Positions 1 to 11,142 of a stretch of 64,000 bases of DNA are shown one piece after another. Position 1 is the stretch's first letter, and the number at the start of each line of letters is the position of its first letter. The position numbers and the translations under genes are program-made. Source of the DNA: Rhizophagus clarus (taxonomy: Eukaryota > Glomeromycota > Glomeromycetes > Glomerales > Glomeraceae). The notes under the pieces were generated by a model, which was not told the origin of the DNA, ran no database searches, and saw only the letters and a list, made by a program, of their open reading frames with translations. Where the stretch lies: positions 124,001 to 188,000 of the forward strand of contig BLAL01000241.1 in assembly GCA_015698045.1 (NCBI GenBank), in the 5' to 3' direction.

Positions 1-1045
1 AATCGAAATTTTCACAAGTACATTCTCTATATAGATTAGGATATTGATCCAATATCTTGTTGCGAAAATAAGAATGATCGGGCTTAGATTGGGATGCAGA
101 TGGTACATTTGCTTGAGACATGTCTGATGAAATCATTTCTGATGGAGCATTTGGCTGAGAGAATGCTGGTACTTCAGCTGGCAGACCACGTGTGCGTAAG
201 CAATTGTTCATGCCAATCAATTTTTGAGATTTGGTTAGTTCATCAGTATAAAGATTTATTATATTCTGGATTTGTGTATCAGTTAGTCTAGAGATTGCAT
301 CAGCACTAAATGTAACCACTCCAATTTTATCTATTCCTATTCCTTTAAACAAGGTATAGATGTTTTTAGCCTTTTGTGTCATCTTACGCAAATACTCTCT
401 CTTTTTACCAGGAAGATACAGCTCCATTTCATCATAAATCTGCGTTTTTGCCATTTGATCGCTAATATCATTTTCGGATCTAAGGGTTACAATCTTCTTT
501 TCATATTCCTCACTATAGTAATACCATCGTAATTTTTCTTTCCGACTGGTCTTTTCAGCCTTGTCGAATAAATGAACTAAATGAAGTACAGAACCTGGAG
601 TTAGGTCAGCATTGACTGGGACATCTGGAATATGTTTGCTAGATATAGAATTCGATAAGGACGTAGAATTATGGCATTTAATAAATTCAAGTAATTCGCA
701 TATTAAATCTTGTTCTACTTTCTGATTATAGGGAATTTTTTGGGGTGGAGTGTCCTGTTTGTTTCCAAAAGACTCACAGGGTATCGCTGACTCTGCAGAT
801 GATTCCTTTGGAATCGATTCTTCGACTACCTGTTCTGGGGGAGTTACAAGTCCAGTGCTAGTCGTAGAGAGGTCTGTTATACAACTGGTGTTAATTGCTG
901 GGGATGACTCCTGGATAATCAATTCACCCTGAAGCTTTTTTTCCCACTTCTTCTGCCTGATCTCATCGCTAACCTTTCTCCTATACTCCTCATCCAAGAA
1001 ATCATCCGTCTCTTTATCCTCCAATGACTTAGTTTCTGTACAAAT
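1..1045 (-). CDS. Partial protein of an uncharacterised dispersed fungal family
   Basis: Reading the minus strand from about 1045 to the window edge gives roughly 347 codons with no stop, so the gene runs off the left edge. I see no start codon that must be used; the upstream part appears to be lost where LINE sequence begins near 1046. The protein is hydrophilic. It has a charged stretch (LEDKETDDFLDEEYRRKVSDE), then a Ser/Thr/Pro-rich linker, then a more ordered part with LPGKKREYLRKMTQKAKNIY, KIGVVTFSADAISRLTDTQI and a tail YFRNKILDQYPNLYRECTCE. The layout resembles a recurrent, functionally unknown family that I associate with Rhizophagus genomes; that link is from memory. No catalytic motif is visible. 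The plus-strand reading frames here are shadows. It may be a host gene fragment or part of another repeat. Confidence 0.6.
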   Translation of the reverse strand, partial: MCTETKSLEDKETDDFLDEEYRRKVSDEIRQKKWEKKLQGELIIQESSPAINTSCITDLSTTSTGLVTPPEQVVEESIPKESSAESAIPCESFGNKQDTPPQKIPYNQKVEQDLICELLEFIKCHNSTSLSNSISSKHIPDVPVNADLTPGSVLHLVHLFDKAEKTSRKEKLRWYYYSEEYEKKIVTLRSENDISDQMAKTQIYDEMELYLPGKKREYLRKMTQKAKNIYTLFKGIGIDKIGVVTFSADAISRLTDTQIQNIINLYTDELTKSQKLIGMNNCLRTRGLPAEVPAFSQPNAPSEMISSDMSQANVPSASQSKPDHSYFRNKILDQYPNLYRECTCENFD

Positions 1046-1049
1046 AGGT

Positions 1050-3262
1050 TTGCATGCATTAGAATTAAATGTACTATCAGATGTATTTAAAATAAGGCTA
1101 AAGAAGGCACAACTGAAATTAAACATAATAACTTGCATATTACTGATAGAGTCAAATGTTACAATTCCTAACAAGATACAAAACAACCATGTCTACAATG
1201 TGATGAGAAAAGCACATGATTACTTATTTAAATTACAACTTTTAGCAGAAAGTGAAAAATGGGAAGTACAAATAATTGGTTCAAGTGTAAGAAACTTTGT
1301 ATATCAACAAGCATCAAAAATGTGTAAGAAAGACAAAAAACTCATCATAAGGAAAGCAGCGGCCTTTTCAATACATAGTGTATTACAATTGGTCACTCAA
1401 GACGTATCAGGCACACTCACATGGCTACAAATTTGTGATGTTAATAAAAGACCAGCAAGGGAAAGGATTCCAAGATGGTTTACCTTATTAAGTAATCTCA
1501 TAAAGAATGCACATAATTTAGAAAATTACTACATAATAAGTGTAGAGCCAAATAATGTAAAAAGAGATTCAGATATTAATGAAAAGAAATTAATAAATAT
1601 GCAGGCATTCAAAATAATAAAGAAATCTCCATCAATAGACAACAGAAAAAAAGAGTTTGTTTATATGCAACATGATCATATGCTAGAGTTTGAATAAATC
1701 AAGAAAAAGCATCAAACAGGAAAATATACAATATAATACTGGATCACAGCTGACAGTGAACAAAGTATTGATAAAGCAACTCCATATAAAGTAGTCCAAT
1801 GTTGTAGTGGTTGTGCACTAAAGGATAGAAGAATTAGCAAAAATAATTATAACTGTTACTTTAACAAAGATCACACAGAACTAAGGTGCATAAATAGGAT
1901 TTCTAATCATCAAGACAACTCAAATTATAAAGTAATCAAGGATATTTTAGAAATAAGAAACCACTTAGATAAACAACAAATATTAGAATACACTTCCAGT
2001 TACATACAAATGCCTGATTATGATACAGCTTTAATTCAAAACACATTAGCAAGTAATGAAGAAATATTACAACATAAAAAAATATTACATGAATTAAAAA
2101 CAACCTTCAACCCATCTAACACAATAAACATATATACAAATGGATTACTAACTGATCGTTTTAATGCTGACCTTAATGACTTTACAAAATATATGGGTAC
2201 AGGCTGAGTAATAATAAATAATAGAAATGAATTAATTCTAGAATGTAGCAGTTCAATTACAGAATGGCCATCATTCACAAGAGCAGAATTGGAAGCTATT
2301 CTCTCAGCCATTCTTGTTTTACAAACAGGACAGAAAGCAAATATCTTTACAGATTCTCAAGCTGCAATAAATAATATTAATAATATAAGAAGAAATCTAA
2401 CAAATGGAAAAAGCAAGATATGTACATAGTGTAAATGTAACAATTATAGTATAATTAGCAGTATAATTAACCTTATTAATAGCAAGCAGCTGGAAATCAA
2501 GTTTATAAAAGTTAAAGGTCATTCAGGAATTAAAGGAAATGAAGAAGCAGATAGAGTAGCAAAAAAAGAAGGGGAGAAATTGACTTGCATCACAATTAAA
2601 GATATACAACAGAAAGATTTAATGTATGATATCTATTGGGATAGTAAAAGAGTTGATAGACACATAAGAAAATTTATAGATAGTATATGTGAAGCTACAT
2701 TAGATGCAGTATGGTCTCTTAATCGTACACATAGATCAATTTTTATAGATACAACTTTCACAATAGAAGAGGAAGTTACTTAGGTACTTTTCAAGAAAAA
2801 TACAGGATTCAACTGCACAACATCAACAACAAATAACAGTTTCATCAAATATTTAAAACCTATAAATTACTTGCTTTCAACTCTAGAAATAATGAAAGAA
2901 AGAAGATATGATCTATATAGAGATGCAAAATGCAGATTCTGTCTCACAGAAAATGAAGATGAGAATCATATAATTTACTGTCAACAACTTAAGAATAAAT
3001 GGATAACTATAGCCAATAATACTATACACTAATGTGATCAAGTGCTTACAAATTTTACAATACAAGAAAAACAAATTCAAATTCAACTCAATCAAAAAGA
3101 TATACAACAGCTATACTTATAGAATAGAAACTTCTTCAGACACACAATAGGCATTAATTATGAACTACCTATTCCTTTTGTTTACCTATTATTAAGGAAT
3201 TACTTTTCAAAAGGGAAATACAAAGAACTTAAAAGTATTGTAAAATCAAAAAAGATAGCATT
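1050..3262 (+). pseudogene. LINE ORF2 remnant: linker, RNase H and zinc-knuckle region
   Basis: The first block (1050-1697, 215 codons open) is a linker region without a nameable domain. After several stops comes an RNase H domain: NTINIYTNG near 2125 (normally YTDG, here with the first catalytic Asp changed to Asn), a TRAELEAI block near 2280 carrying the conserved Glu, and IFTDSQAA near 2340 with the next Asp. KGHSGIKGNEEAD near 2515 supplies the final conserved His/Asp region. Downstream, CRFCLTENEDENHIIYC near 2930 is a C-x2-C...H-x4-C motif typical of LINE C-termini. Stops interrupt the frame at about 2205, 2430, 2780 and 3030. The RNase H role in removing RNA from RNA/DNA hybrids is family knowledge. 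The reading frame continues after the nested element at 7221. Confidence 0.75.
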
Positions 3263-3939
3263 CATCGGGAAATTTTTTTAGGGGATATATATCAATAGAT
3301 AGGTCACATGATATCTATCGATAATAATCAGACTCATTGAGTAGTATCGATGTGGGTAAATGATAACAAATTATCAGAATTTAACTAAAATGACAAATAT
3401 TAATAAAGATGTATATCGATAGAAAGGTTACATGAGATCTATCAATAATAATCAGACTTGTCGAGTAGTATCGATTTGGTTATATCAATGATAATCATCA
3501 GTATCATTAAATAATGATAATCATCAATATTATTAAATAACAATAATTATTATAATATTAAATTATTTATTGTTAAATAATATTATATTATTTCATTGCT
3601 TTATTAGAAAGATACATTATTTTATTTTATACTATGCTAAAATCTATGTTAAAAATCTATTATCTAGCAACTCCAAGAAATATTAGAAAACGTCCAAATA
3701 GAAACACTTCTTAAACTTAAAAATCTACAAAAAAAGAGAAACAGAAACATTAAAAATAAATACTGATAAAAAAACCAAAAAAAAAGTTCAAATAATACCT
3801 TTGAAATTAATTATTCCCAGTATTCAAAACACAAATTCTACAATCGAGAAAAAAGATGTAGTAAAAGTTCTAGAAAAATTAAAAAAAAAAGATAATAAAT
3901 AGAGTTTGTTAGTAACTTTTCAGAAACAAAAAAAAAAAA

Positions 3940-6010
3940 TTCCACTGACTCACATACCTTGATTCCAAAGTCTGGTCGTAATTTTCATCTGGCTGACCTG
4001 CAAAAAAGTAAATAACAAAATGCTAGTTAACGCTTCTTGACTAAAAATAAAATAATAAAATAAAATTTCAAAATTTATACCTTCGAAAGTTCTAATACCA
4101 AAATAGATACTAATGAGACTTTACAAAAAGAAAGAAAAAGTAAGGTAATGTTTCTTCAAATATGATAAAAAAACTTCTTAATAGTTCTCGAAAGTAATTT
4201 GAAAACTTATATAGGATTTGCTATTCAAGTCAAGCAAGATTCCTATGAAATAATCTTAAAATTTTTTTTTCAAAAAGTTTTCATTTTGAAAAGTTATCCA
4301 AGATTCTATTGATACTCAAGTCAGAACTGCAATCCTATAAATAAAAGCATTTTGAAAACGGTCTATGAATTTTGGTGCTTCAAAATTAAAACTAACTGCC
4401 TAAAAAAAAAAAGAAAAATAATGACACATTAATTATTATTTCATTAAAAAAGATGGATTTTTTTTTTAAAAACAAATCTAAGATTTACCTTAAAAAAGGT
4501 ACTGATACCCGCCTCTCAAGATCTGAAGAATTAATCCTATAAAATAAAAAAAAATCCTTCTATTCTAGGAGCTAATGAACAAAAAGATCCGTCTAGAAAA
4601 AAAAAGACAACGATCTGTTAGTGTTAAAAAAAAAATAAAAATAAAAAGACTGATGCACAGAAATTTTACGCATCTAACAACATTTTTTTTTATTTATATT
4701 TAAACTTTACTGGCCATTTATTAAAGAGAAAAATAGAATATCAGTAAACGTTTTGCTAAAATAAAGCTTAAAAGAAAAAGAGAAACCCACTGAATTTCAC
4801 GCATCCTAAGATCCAAAAAACTGATTGTATAAAAAAAAAGAAGAAAAAACAGAACGTAAGTTTTGTTAAAATGAACGATTAAAATAGAACATAAAAAAGA
4901 AAACCAACCAAAATTCACGCAAGTTCCTGATGGAAGAATGGTCTTTTAAACAAAAACAAGCTAAAACGAATCATAAATCCAGAATAAATTGTGAAGGAAA
5001 AGTTTTTTGAAGGCCCATACGTCATAGGATATCATCTAAAAAAAGAAATATAAAAAAAAAAGAAAATTAAAAAATTAGTAAAGTTTTAAAATATTAAAAA
5101 GGCCCACCAAAACTCTCAGAAAACTCACTGAAACTAACACATCCTGGTCATTTAAAATTGAAATTTATTTCTGAAGAGATCTAAAAACCAAACGCCTAAA
5201 AAAGAAAAAACAAAGAACTGTTAGTAACAGTTCCGTTGTTAAAATAAAAATTAAAAGTAAAAATTGAACCTCACTGATGAAATCCATAACTTTTAATTAC
5301 ATAATCTTTGTTAAGTCATTATTGTAGTAAATGTTGAAATTTTTTCCCTGTATATTTTTGACACTGAATCCTCATGTGTCCAGATATTGGCTGTTCGCCA
5401 ATTTACACATGTCCAAATATCCTGAAGTACTAGTAATCTACAAAACGAAAAAAAGATGAAACAATTTAGTATTGTTTCATTAAAAAGTTATTCAAAAAAC
5501 TTCCTTTACTGATTTTTATTTAAAAAAAGAAAATGAATTAATGTTTTATTGAGATCTCAAGCATTCAAACTCGCCTAAAGAAAAAAATAAAGGAATGAAA
5601 CGTTAATAAGTATTTTGTCAAAAGGGTTATTTAAAAAATTCACTCTCTACCATTCTTTCACTTCTGAAGGTTGAAATGAAGATCTATTTCCACAAGAGCT
5701 GCTAAAGCTAAAGGAAAGGTGTCAAAACCTAAAAAAAAGGAGATATTGTCAGTAAAGATAAAAGAAAACTGAAATAAAAATAAAAACGAATATTTACTTC
5801 ATTTCCAGAGAGAAAATTAAAACCTAAAAGAGGAGAAATCATATAACAAACTGTTAGTAAAGTTCATTAAACAAAAAAAAAATAAAATAAAATAAAATAA
5901 AAAAAAAATAATATCTTACCAAAGTATTTAGATTTCAAGGAAATTCTGAGAGGAAAAGGATTACTGAAATGTCACATCCAAAGAGACCGAATGAACACCT
6001 AAAACAAAGA
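3940..6010 (-). repeat. Diverged tandem array of exon-like blocks (array A)
   Basis: On the minus strand, units of roughly 90-140 bp repeat the order T-rich tract ending in AG, a short block, then a GTA donor-like sequence. The clearest unit has acceptor TTTTTTGCAG, a 40-nt block at 3958-3997 and donor GTATGTGAG. Its block is similar to the blocks of the array at 11546-12539; both contain GCCAGA, CGACC and GGACTTT- or AGACTTT-like words. Other units are more diverged, for example around 4490-4560, 5640-5730 and 5930-6000. Spacers repeatedly contain a CCTAAAAAAAA run and GTTAGTAACGTTTC-like words that are shared with the array at 39315-39790. Confidence 0.55.
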
Positions 6011-6734
6011 AAAAATAGAAAAAATAGGAAGGGAGAAAGAGGAAAGAACGAAGAGAAAGGAAAGAAGGACGAGTAAGAGAAAAAAATAAGAAAAAAGGAA
6101 AAAGATAAAGGGAAGAAAATGAAAGAAGAGAAAGTGAAAAAATGAAAGAAAGCAAAAGGGGGAAAACAAAGAAAGGGAAAGAAAAGAAAACCAAAAGGGA
6201 AAGCGAAAAAAAGTTTAAGTTTAAAAAAAGTTTAAGCATTTTATACTGGTAAATGATCAAACTGTGGATTATTATTAATATAATATCACGTGATACACGT
6301 GATGTTCAATTAGATATAAATAGAAGATATTTTCCCAAAATAAATTTTTTTTTTTATAATTTTTAAATTAATTTAATACTGGTATATAAAATTAATTACC
6401 GTATATAAAATTAATTACTGGTATATAAAATTAATTACCAGTAAAAATTTAATTATATTAGGGTACATGTGCATGTATGTACACATGTACAATACACAAT
6501 GTGCACAACGTTTGACCTTACAAATCTGCCCCTTCTCTATATGCGGGTAGAGGCCTATTAGTGCCTATAGGGGGAAAGCCATTGCTGTTCCCTCTGCCTG
6601 TTTATAGTAACAAAAAGAGGGAGTCTTCAGTAATAAGGCTTAATATAATTATAAAAAAAAATAAATGATTATACAATGGTATCAATTAATAAAACTATTT
6701 AACATTTAAAAATTTGTTATAAATCATTAAGATA

Positions 6735-7110
6735 ATTATTGTTATTTATCTTTCAGATTATTATTAATAAATATCATTAACATTAAATATCATTATTTAT
6801 TTTTCAGATTATTATCAATAAATATCATTAATATTAAATATTATTATTTATCTTACAGATTATTACCGATAAATATTATATTGTTATTTATCTTTCAGAT
6901 TATTATCAATAAATATCATTAACATTAAATATCATTATTTATCTTACAGATTATTACCAATAAATATTATTAACATTAAATATCATTATTTATCTTTCAG
7001 ATTATTATTGATAAATATCATTAACATTAAATATTGTTATTTATCTTTCAGATTATTATCAATAAATATCATTAACATTAAATATCATTTTATATCACCA
7101 GATATTTACC
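6735..7110. repeat. Tandem repeat, about 51-bp unit, 7 copies
   Basis: The words TTATCTTTCAG or TTATCTTACAG, then ATTATTA, then AATAAATATCATTAACATT recur with CAG at about 6754, 6806, 6857, 6897, 6948, 7000 and 7051. Spacing is 51-52 bp except for one 40-bp interval. It lies at the right end of the 3263-7220 element. Confidence 0.8.
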
Positions 7111-7220
7111 AATAACTATTCAAATTTGATATCTATCAATTTATTTAATATGATAAAATGGGATAATTAAAGATAAAGTGATAAATATTGATATATATCT
7201 TTTAAAAAAATTTCCTGATG

Positions 7221-7618
7221 CTAACAATTGCTACTTTATACCTAGAAGTATTTACTAATGAATTTCACAATATTATCTGGCAATCATGTTGTAAAATAAT
7301 AGTAGAATGGGAGCAGACAAAGGGCATCAAGAAACAAGAAAGAAAAGAAACTTATCATCACATAAATATATAAAATATAATCAAACTTTAACTACACAAA
7401 TAAAAGGAGATACATATGATTTAAAAGGAAGAAAAATACTAAAACATAATAAACAATGGTCAATAGTTTTGGAAAAATCAAGACAGTATATAAATAAACA
7501 AATTAGAGAGAAAAATAAAGTATCATGGAAAGTATATAATAATATAAAATTATATAAATACAATATAACCTCTTTTTTTTCTTTTTTTTGTTTAGAGAGT
7601 AGTAAAAGCATATACTGA
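7221..7618 (+). pseudogene. LINE ORF2 C-terminal tail, continued after the nested element
   Basis: Past the nested insertion the LINE frame resumes with a segment reading FTNEFHNIIWQSCCKII, followed by a long, very basic Lys/Asn-rich tail ending at 7616. The tail shape fits LINE C-termini. The following 200 bp (7620-7818) contain GGTGATGGTAAGGCAC and lead into an A-tract, as expected for a LINE 3' end. I see no catalytic residue in this part. Confidence 0.55.
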
Positions 7619-7831
7619 AGCCATATATTATAATGATCTTATATAATTCAATAGTTACTATAGAAGGATATAGATGAATTTCATAAGGTGATGGTAAGGC
7701 ACAGGAGCAATCTTTTAGGATGGGGAACCAGTTTGGAGTTTTAATAAATTAGTTATATAAATAACAGATATATCTGTATTCCTATATAACCAATAAACTC
7801 ACAAATTGTACTACTTTGCAAAAAAAAAAAA

Positions 7832-9862
7832 ATTTTAGTCAAATTATATTTAAAAATTTAGTAAACCATAACTCTGCAACTAGTTGTCCAAGTTTGATGA
7901 TATTACTATTATTTGATTCATCTTATTAAGATAAATCCAATGATAATAAGAACGTAAAAATTCAATCACTAAATTATGCTCTGATACCAATAATCACTAA
8001 ATATTTGCAATGAAATAACTCTGTCAATATTGATGCTAGAGAGCTGCAATATATATTATTAGATTTGTCTTGATATGACAAATCAAATAAAAATAAAATT
8101 ATTAAAATCAGATTACTGAATCTAGAAATATTCATACTTCTATACTATTACACAAATTTTAAAATTTTGAAATGTATAATTACAGATTTACGTAATTTAG
8201 TAATTTTAAATTTCAGATTTGACAATTGAATTTCAGAAACAACTATAGATATGACACAAGTAATAAATATTTTATTATGATCACATGATTTGTTCTCATT
8301 TTAGATATCCCCTAATTATGTAAATCATACATAATAATATATTTACAAATTAAAATTTTATTAGCAAAATAAATAATTGTAAATTATTATAAAATCATTT
8401 TTATAGTTAAAATAATACAATATTTTCTTTTCTTTATTATGCAAAGAATTTTTGTATAATAAAAAAATTAAATTTAAATTACTGATTATATAAAATCATA
8501 CATTTTTAAATTTGGTGAAATATTATCATCTATTATATATTAGATCCTGTTTATATCTGATTAGTTGAGTTTGATATCTTATTTGTATTATCTAAATTTA
8601 GTCACTAAAAATTCAATTTAAATTAAATATATTTAAATTAATTTATAATTTGAATTTTTATATTATTCATATTATTTATCAAAAAATAATTTTATATAAA
8701 TACATTATAATTATTTAGTTTTGAATTTAATAATTTTAAAAAAAAATAAAGTTAAAAGTTTAAGTTTAGATTGTATTGTAAAAAAAAAATCAGATTAATA
8801 AAAAATAATAAAATTCAACTAAAACTCTGACTATTGATTAAATATGAATAAATTTATAATATAAATATAGCATCTTTATCATATAAGTTAACTGCCAAAT
8901 TAAGCTAATGATATAATGCAAATATTAACTATATATTTGATCATATAATTAGCATTAAATCAAATTAAATATAATTTTGTAATTTAATCAGTAAAATTTT
9001 GCTTTAATAATTTTTTATTTTAAAAAATTTTTTTTATATGCTCTTTTTTTTTTTTAAAACTATTATTTTCTTTTATTTTAATTGTATAAAAGTGTTTCAA
9101 AAAAATTATTAAAATAAATGTTATAAGAATTCTTTTTTTAAAAAAAATTAAAATTAAGTATTATACTATTATTGTGAAATATAGAAAATTTAAATACCTT
9201 AAAGATTTATTTTATAAAAAACCATATGTTTGATATAAAATTTAAAAGATTAAATGATATTGATATTTATTAAAACTTTATTTTAAATTATATATTTTTA
9301 TTTTATATTATTATTATATATAGATTTTTTTCTGAAAATCTTTTCAAAAATATTAAAATCAGTTTATTTATAATAGCACAATATATATTTAATCAAAAAG
9401 GTTAATAAATTATTATTATAAAAGTTGCATAATTGAAATTAAAAATATATATGAATAATAATAGCATAAAAGAAATATAAAAGTAGTTTTCTGTATTTTA
9501 ATTATAGTTGAAAACAATAATGTTACAAATAAAAGATTTTAATGTCAAAGAAAATTAAATCCTATTATTTAAAGAATTTAGTTACTTATTATATCTATAA
9601 TATTATTGTAAAAAAAAGTAAAATAGTTATAAAATTAAAAATTTACAATCTGTCTAAGTATTGTAATAGTAAATTAATAGTATACATATAAATTCTACAT
9701 AAAACTAAAATATTATCAAAATTAATAAACCAATTATTAAGCAGTAGGCATAATAATATAATAAATTAAACAATCCAATAAAATAATATTAAATATTAAT
9801 TAATAATAATATGTAACATAGTAATATTAACCAACTAATAATCTTATGTAATACAAATCATA
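7832..9862. other. AT-rich DNA with no recognisable gene
   Basis: About 2 kb of homopolymer-rich and TA-rich sequence. I found no reading frame of useful length, no RNA gene and no clear inverted repeat pair in this stretch. Confidence 0.7.
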
Positions 9863-9870
9863 TTATAGAT

Positions 9871-10104
9871 AGGATCCAGAAATATATATATAGGGGTCAG
9901 GTGGTGAAAAAAATTTTTTATATGAGCTGTACGCATTTTTTTCAGGCCCAGAATTACGATAGTGCTAGTCAATTTCTAAATTAAGAAATAAATCTTTGAC
10001 CAGCACTATCTAAAATTATTCACAAAAGAAAAGATCTACATGGTTTTTATGGTTCATTGTACGCAAACTCAAATCTGACCCTTTTATGTATATTTCTGGG
10101 TCCT
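9871..10104. mobile_element. hAT-type MITE, 234 bp, with 8-bp target duplication
   Basis: The ends are inverted: AGGATCCAGAAATATA on the left and TATATTTCTGGGTCCT on the right, with one mismatch. The direct repeat TTATAGAT flanks both sides exactly (9863-9870 and 10105-10112). An 8-bp target duplication is the hallmark of the hAT superfamily. The interior contains two roughly inverted halves and no coding potential. Confidence 0.85.
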
Positions 10105-10105
10105 T

Positions 10106-10289
10106 TATAGATGCCACCCAAATCCAAAATAATTTGGGATTATGGCAGCCCAAATGTACAAATCCAAATTAATTTACAAATTACATATATAAATTTTGCA
10201 ATTTGTACATTTGGGATTTGGGAATTATAGCTGTTAAAATGTACAAATTAATTTGGGATTTACTTAAAATAATTTGGGTGGCATCTATA
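10106..10289. mobile_element. Second MITE abutting the first, 184 bp
   Basis: The ends TATAGATGCCACCCAAAT and ATTTGGGTGGCATCTATA are perfect inverted repeats of 18 bp. The interior is itself partly self-complementary (AATTTGGGAT and ACAAATT words recur in both orientations). The left end overlaps the target copy of the 9871-10104 element, so that element inserted into the edge of this one. Confidence 0.8.
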
Positions 10290-10860
10290 AATCATATGAT
10301 TTAATTGGATGGTAATACAATTATATGATATAACTAAAAAGTAATATAATTTTATAAAATCCCAAATAATTAGTACTATTTAAATAATTAATATAGTATA
10401 ATAAATTAGTAATATAGTATTTTATAGAAAAACTAATTAAATTATTAATGATATAATACTTTATAAATAAAACTAATTAAATTATTTATAAAAATTTTAA
10501 CTTAAAAAATCTTGTAATTAGAATAGTTTTAAAATAATAATATATATAAAGGTAAAAATCTAACAAATTTTTCTTAGTTTAATTTTATTTAAATTCTAAG
10601 TTTAAATATATAACAACTAAAAAAATTAAAATCTAAAATATTATAATAAAATTTACAACTAATAGAGTTTATCTAGATTTATAATAACCAATGTATAAAT
10701 AATCAAAATGTATAAATGATTATTATTTATAAATCAAAATAAAAATCAATTTTTAATAAAATATGTTATTTAAAAACAAAGCAAGATCTTTCTTTTATAT
10801 TTCTTACTATATTTATTTTACAATGCTTCAGGTTATGGCAAATAAGAATCTGAATTTGCA
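10290..10860. other. AT-rich spacer with no recognisable gene
   Basis: About 570 bp of AT-rich sequence between the MITE pair and the hAT transposon. Nothing coding or structured was seen. Confidence 0.65.
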
Positions 10861-11142
10861 GCATGTAACAGTGTTGGATTTGGACAATGTTCAATCATAG
10901 GAATTGGACATTTGGACATTATTCAAATGGACATATGTCCATCTGTCCAAATCCAATTGGACAATTTGGACATTGTCTAATTGATGATATATTATTTTGC
11001 ATAATAAAGATAATCTAAAAAAATTTTTTCCTTTTTTCTTTATTCTTTTATTCAAAAATGCCGCCTCAAAAGCATATACTTACCAAATATGTCATTGTTC
11101 TAAATGAAAAATCAAATAAATATAATTATAATGTATTATGTT

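Larger units (their letters stand above)
3263..7220. mobile_element. Non-autonomous TIR transposon, 3.96 kb, inserted in the LINE
   Basis: The left end (CATCGGGAAATTTTTTTA followed by GATATATATCAATA) is matched in inverted orientation by the right end near 7160-7220 (GATATATATC, then AAAATTTCCTGATG). The LINE reading frame can be followed on both sides, which shows that this interval is an insertion. No transposase or other long reading frame is present. Inside are a tandem array of exon-like blocks (3940-6010) and a 51-bp tandem repeat (6735-7110). Two diverged direct copies of a roughly 115-bp block containing TATCGATAG and CAGACT occur near 3285-3480. A target duplication is not obvious, so the superfamily is undetermined. 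Confidence 0.7.
1046..7831 (+). mobile_element. Decayed non-LTR retrotransposon (LINE), 5'-truncated, split by a nested element
   Basis: Plus-strand coding remnants at about 1050-3262 and 7221-7618 read as one ORF2-type C-terminal region: a linker, an RNase H domain and a terminal CCHC-like zinc motif. It is followed by a 3' untranslated part (7620-7818) and an A-tract at about 7819-7832. The reverse transcriptase domain is absent, so this is a 5'-truncated copy, as is usual for LINE insertions. The 3263-7220 interval is a separate TIR element that interrupts the coding frame. Several in-frame stops show that it is dead. I could not identify a target-site duplication with confidence. Confidence 0.75.

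Noticed and set aside
5961..6260. 99-codon minus-strand frame rich in Phe/Ser/Leu
   Set aside because: It is a translation of purine-rich low-complexity DNA with no domain or homologue-like features.
6720..7110. CRISPR-like array
   Set aside because: The 51-bp units are contiguous tandem repeats without unique spacers, in a fungal transposon.
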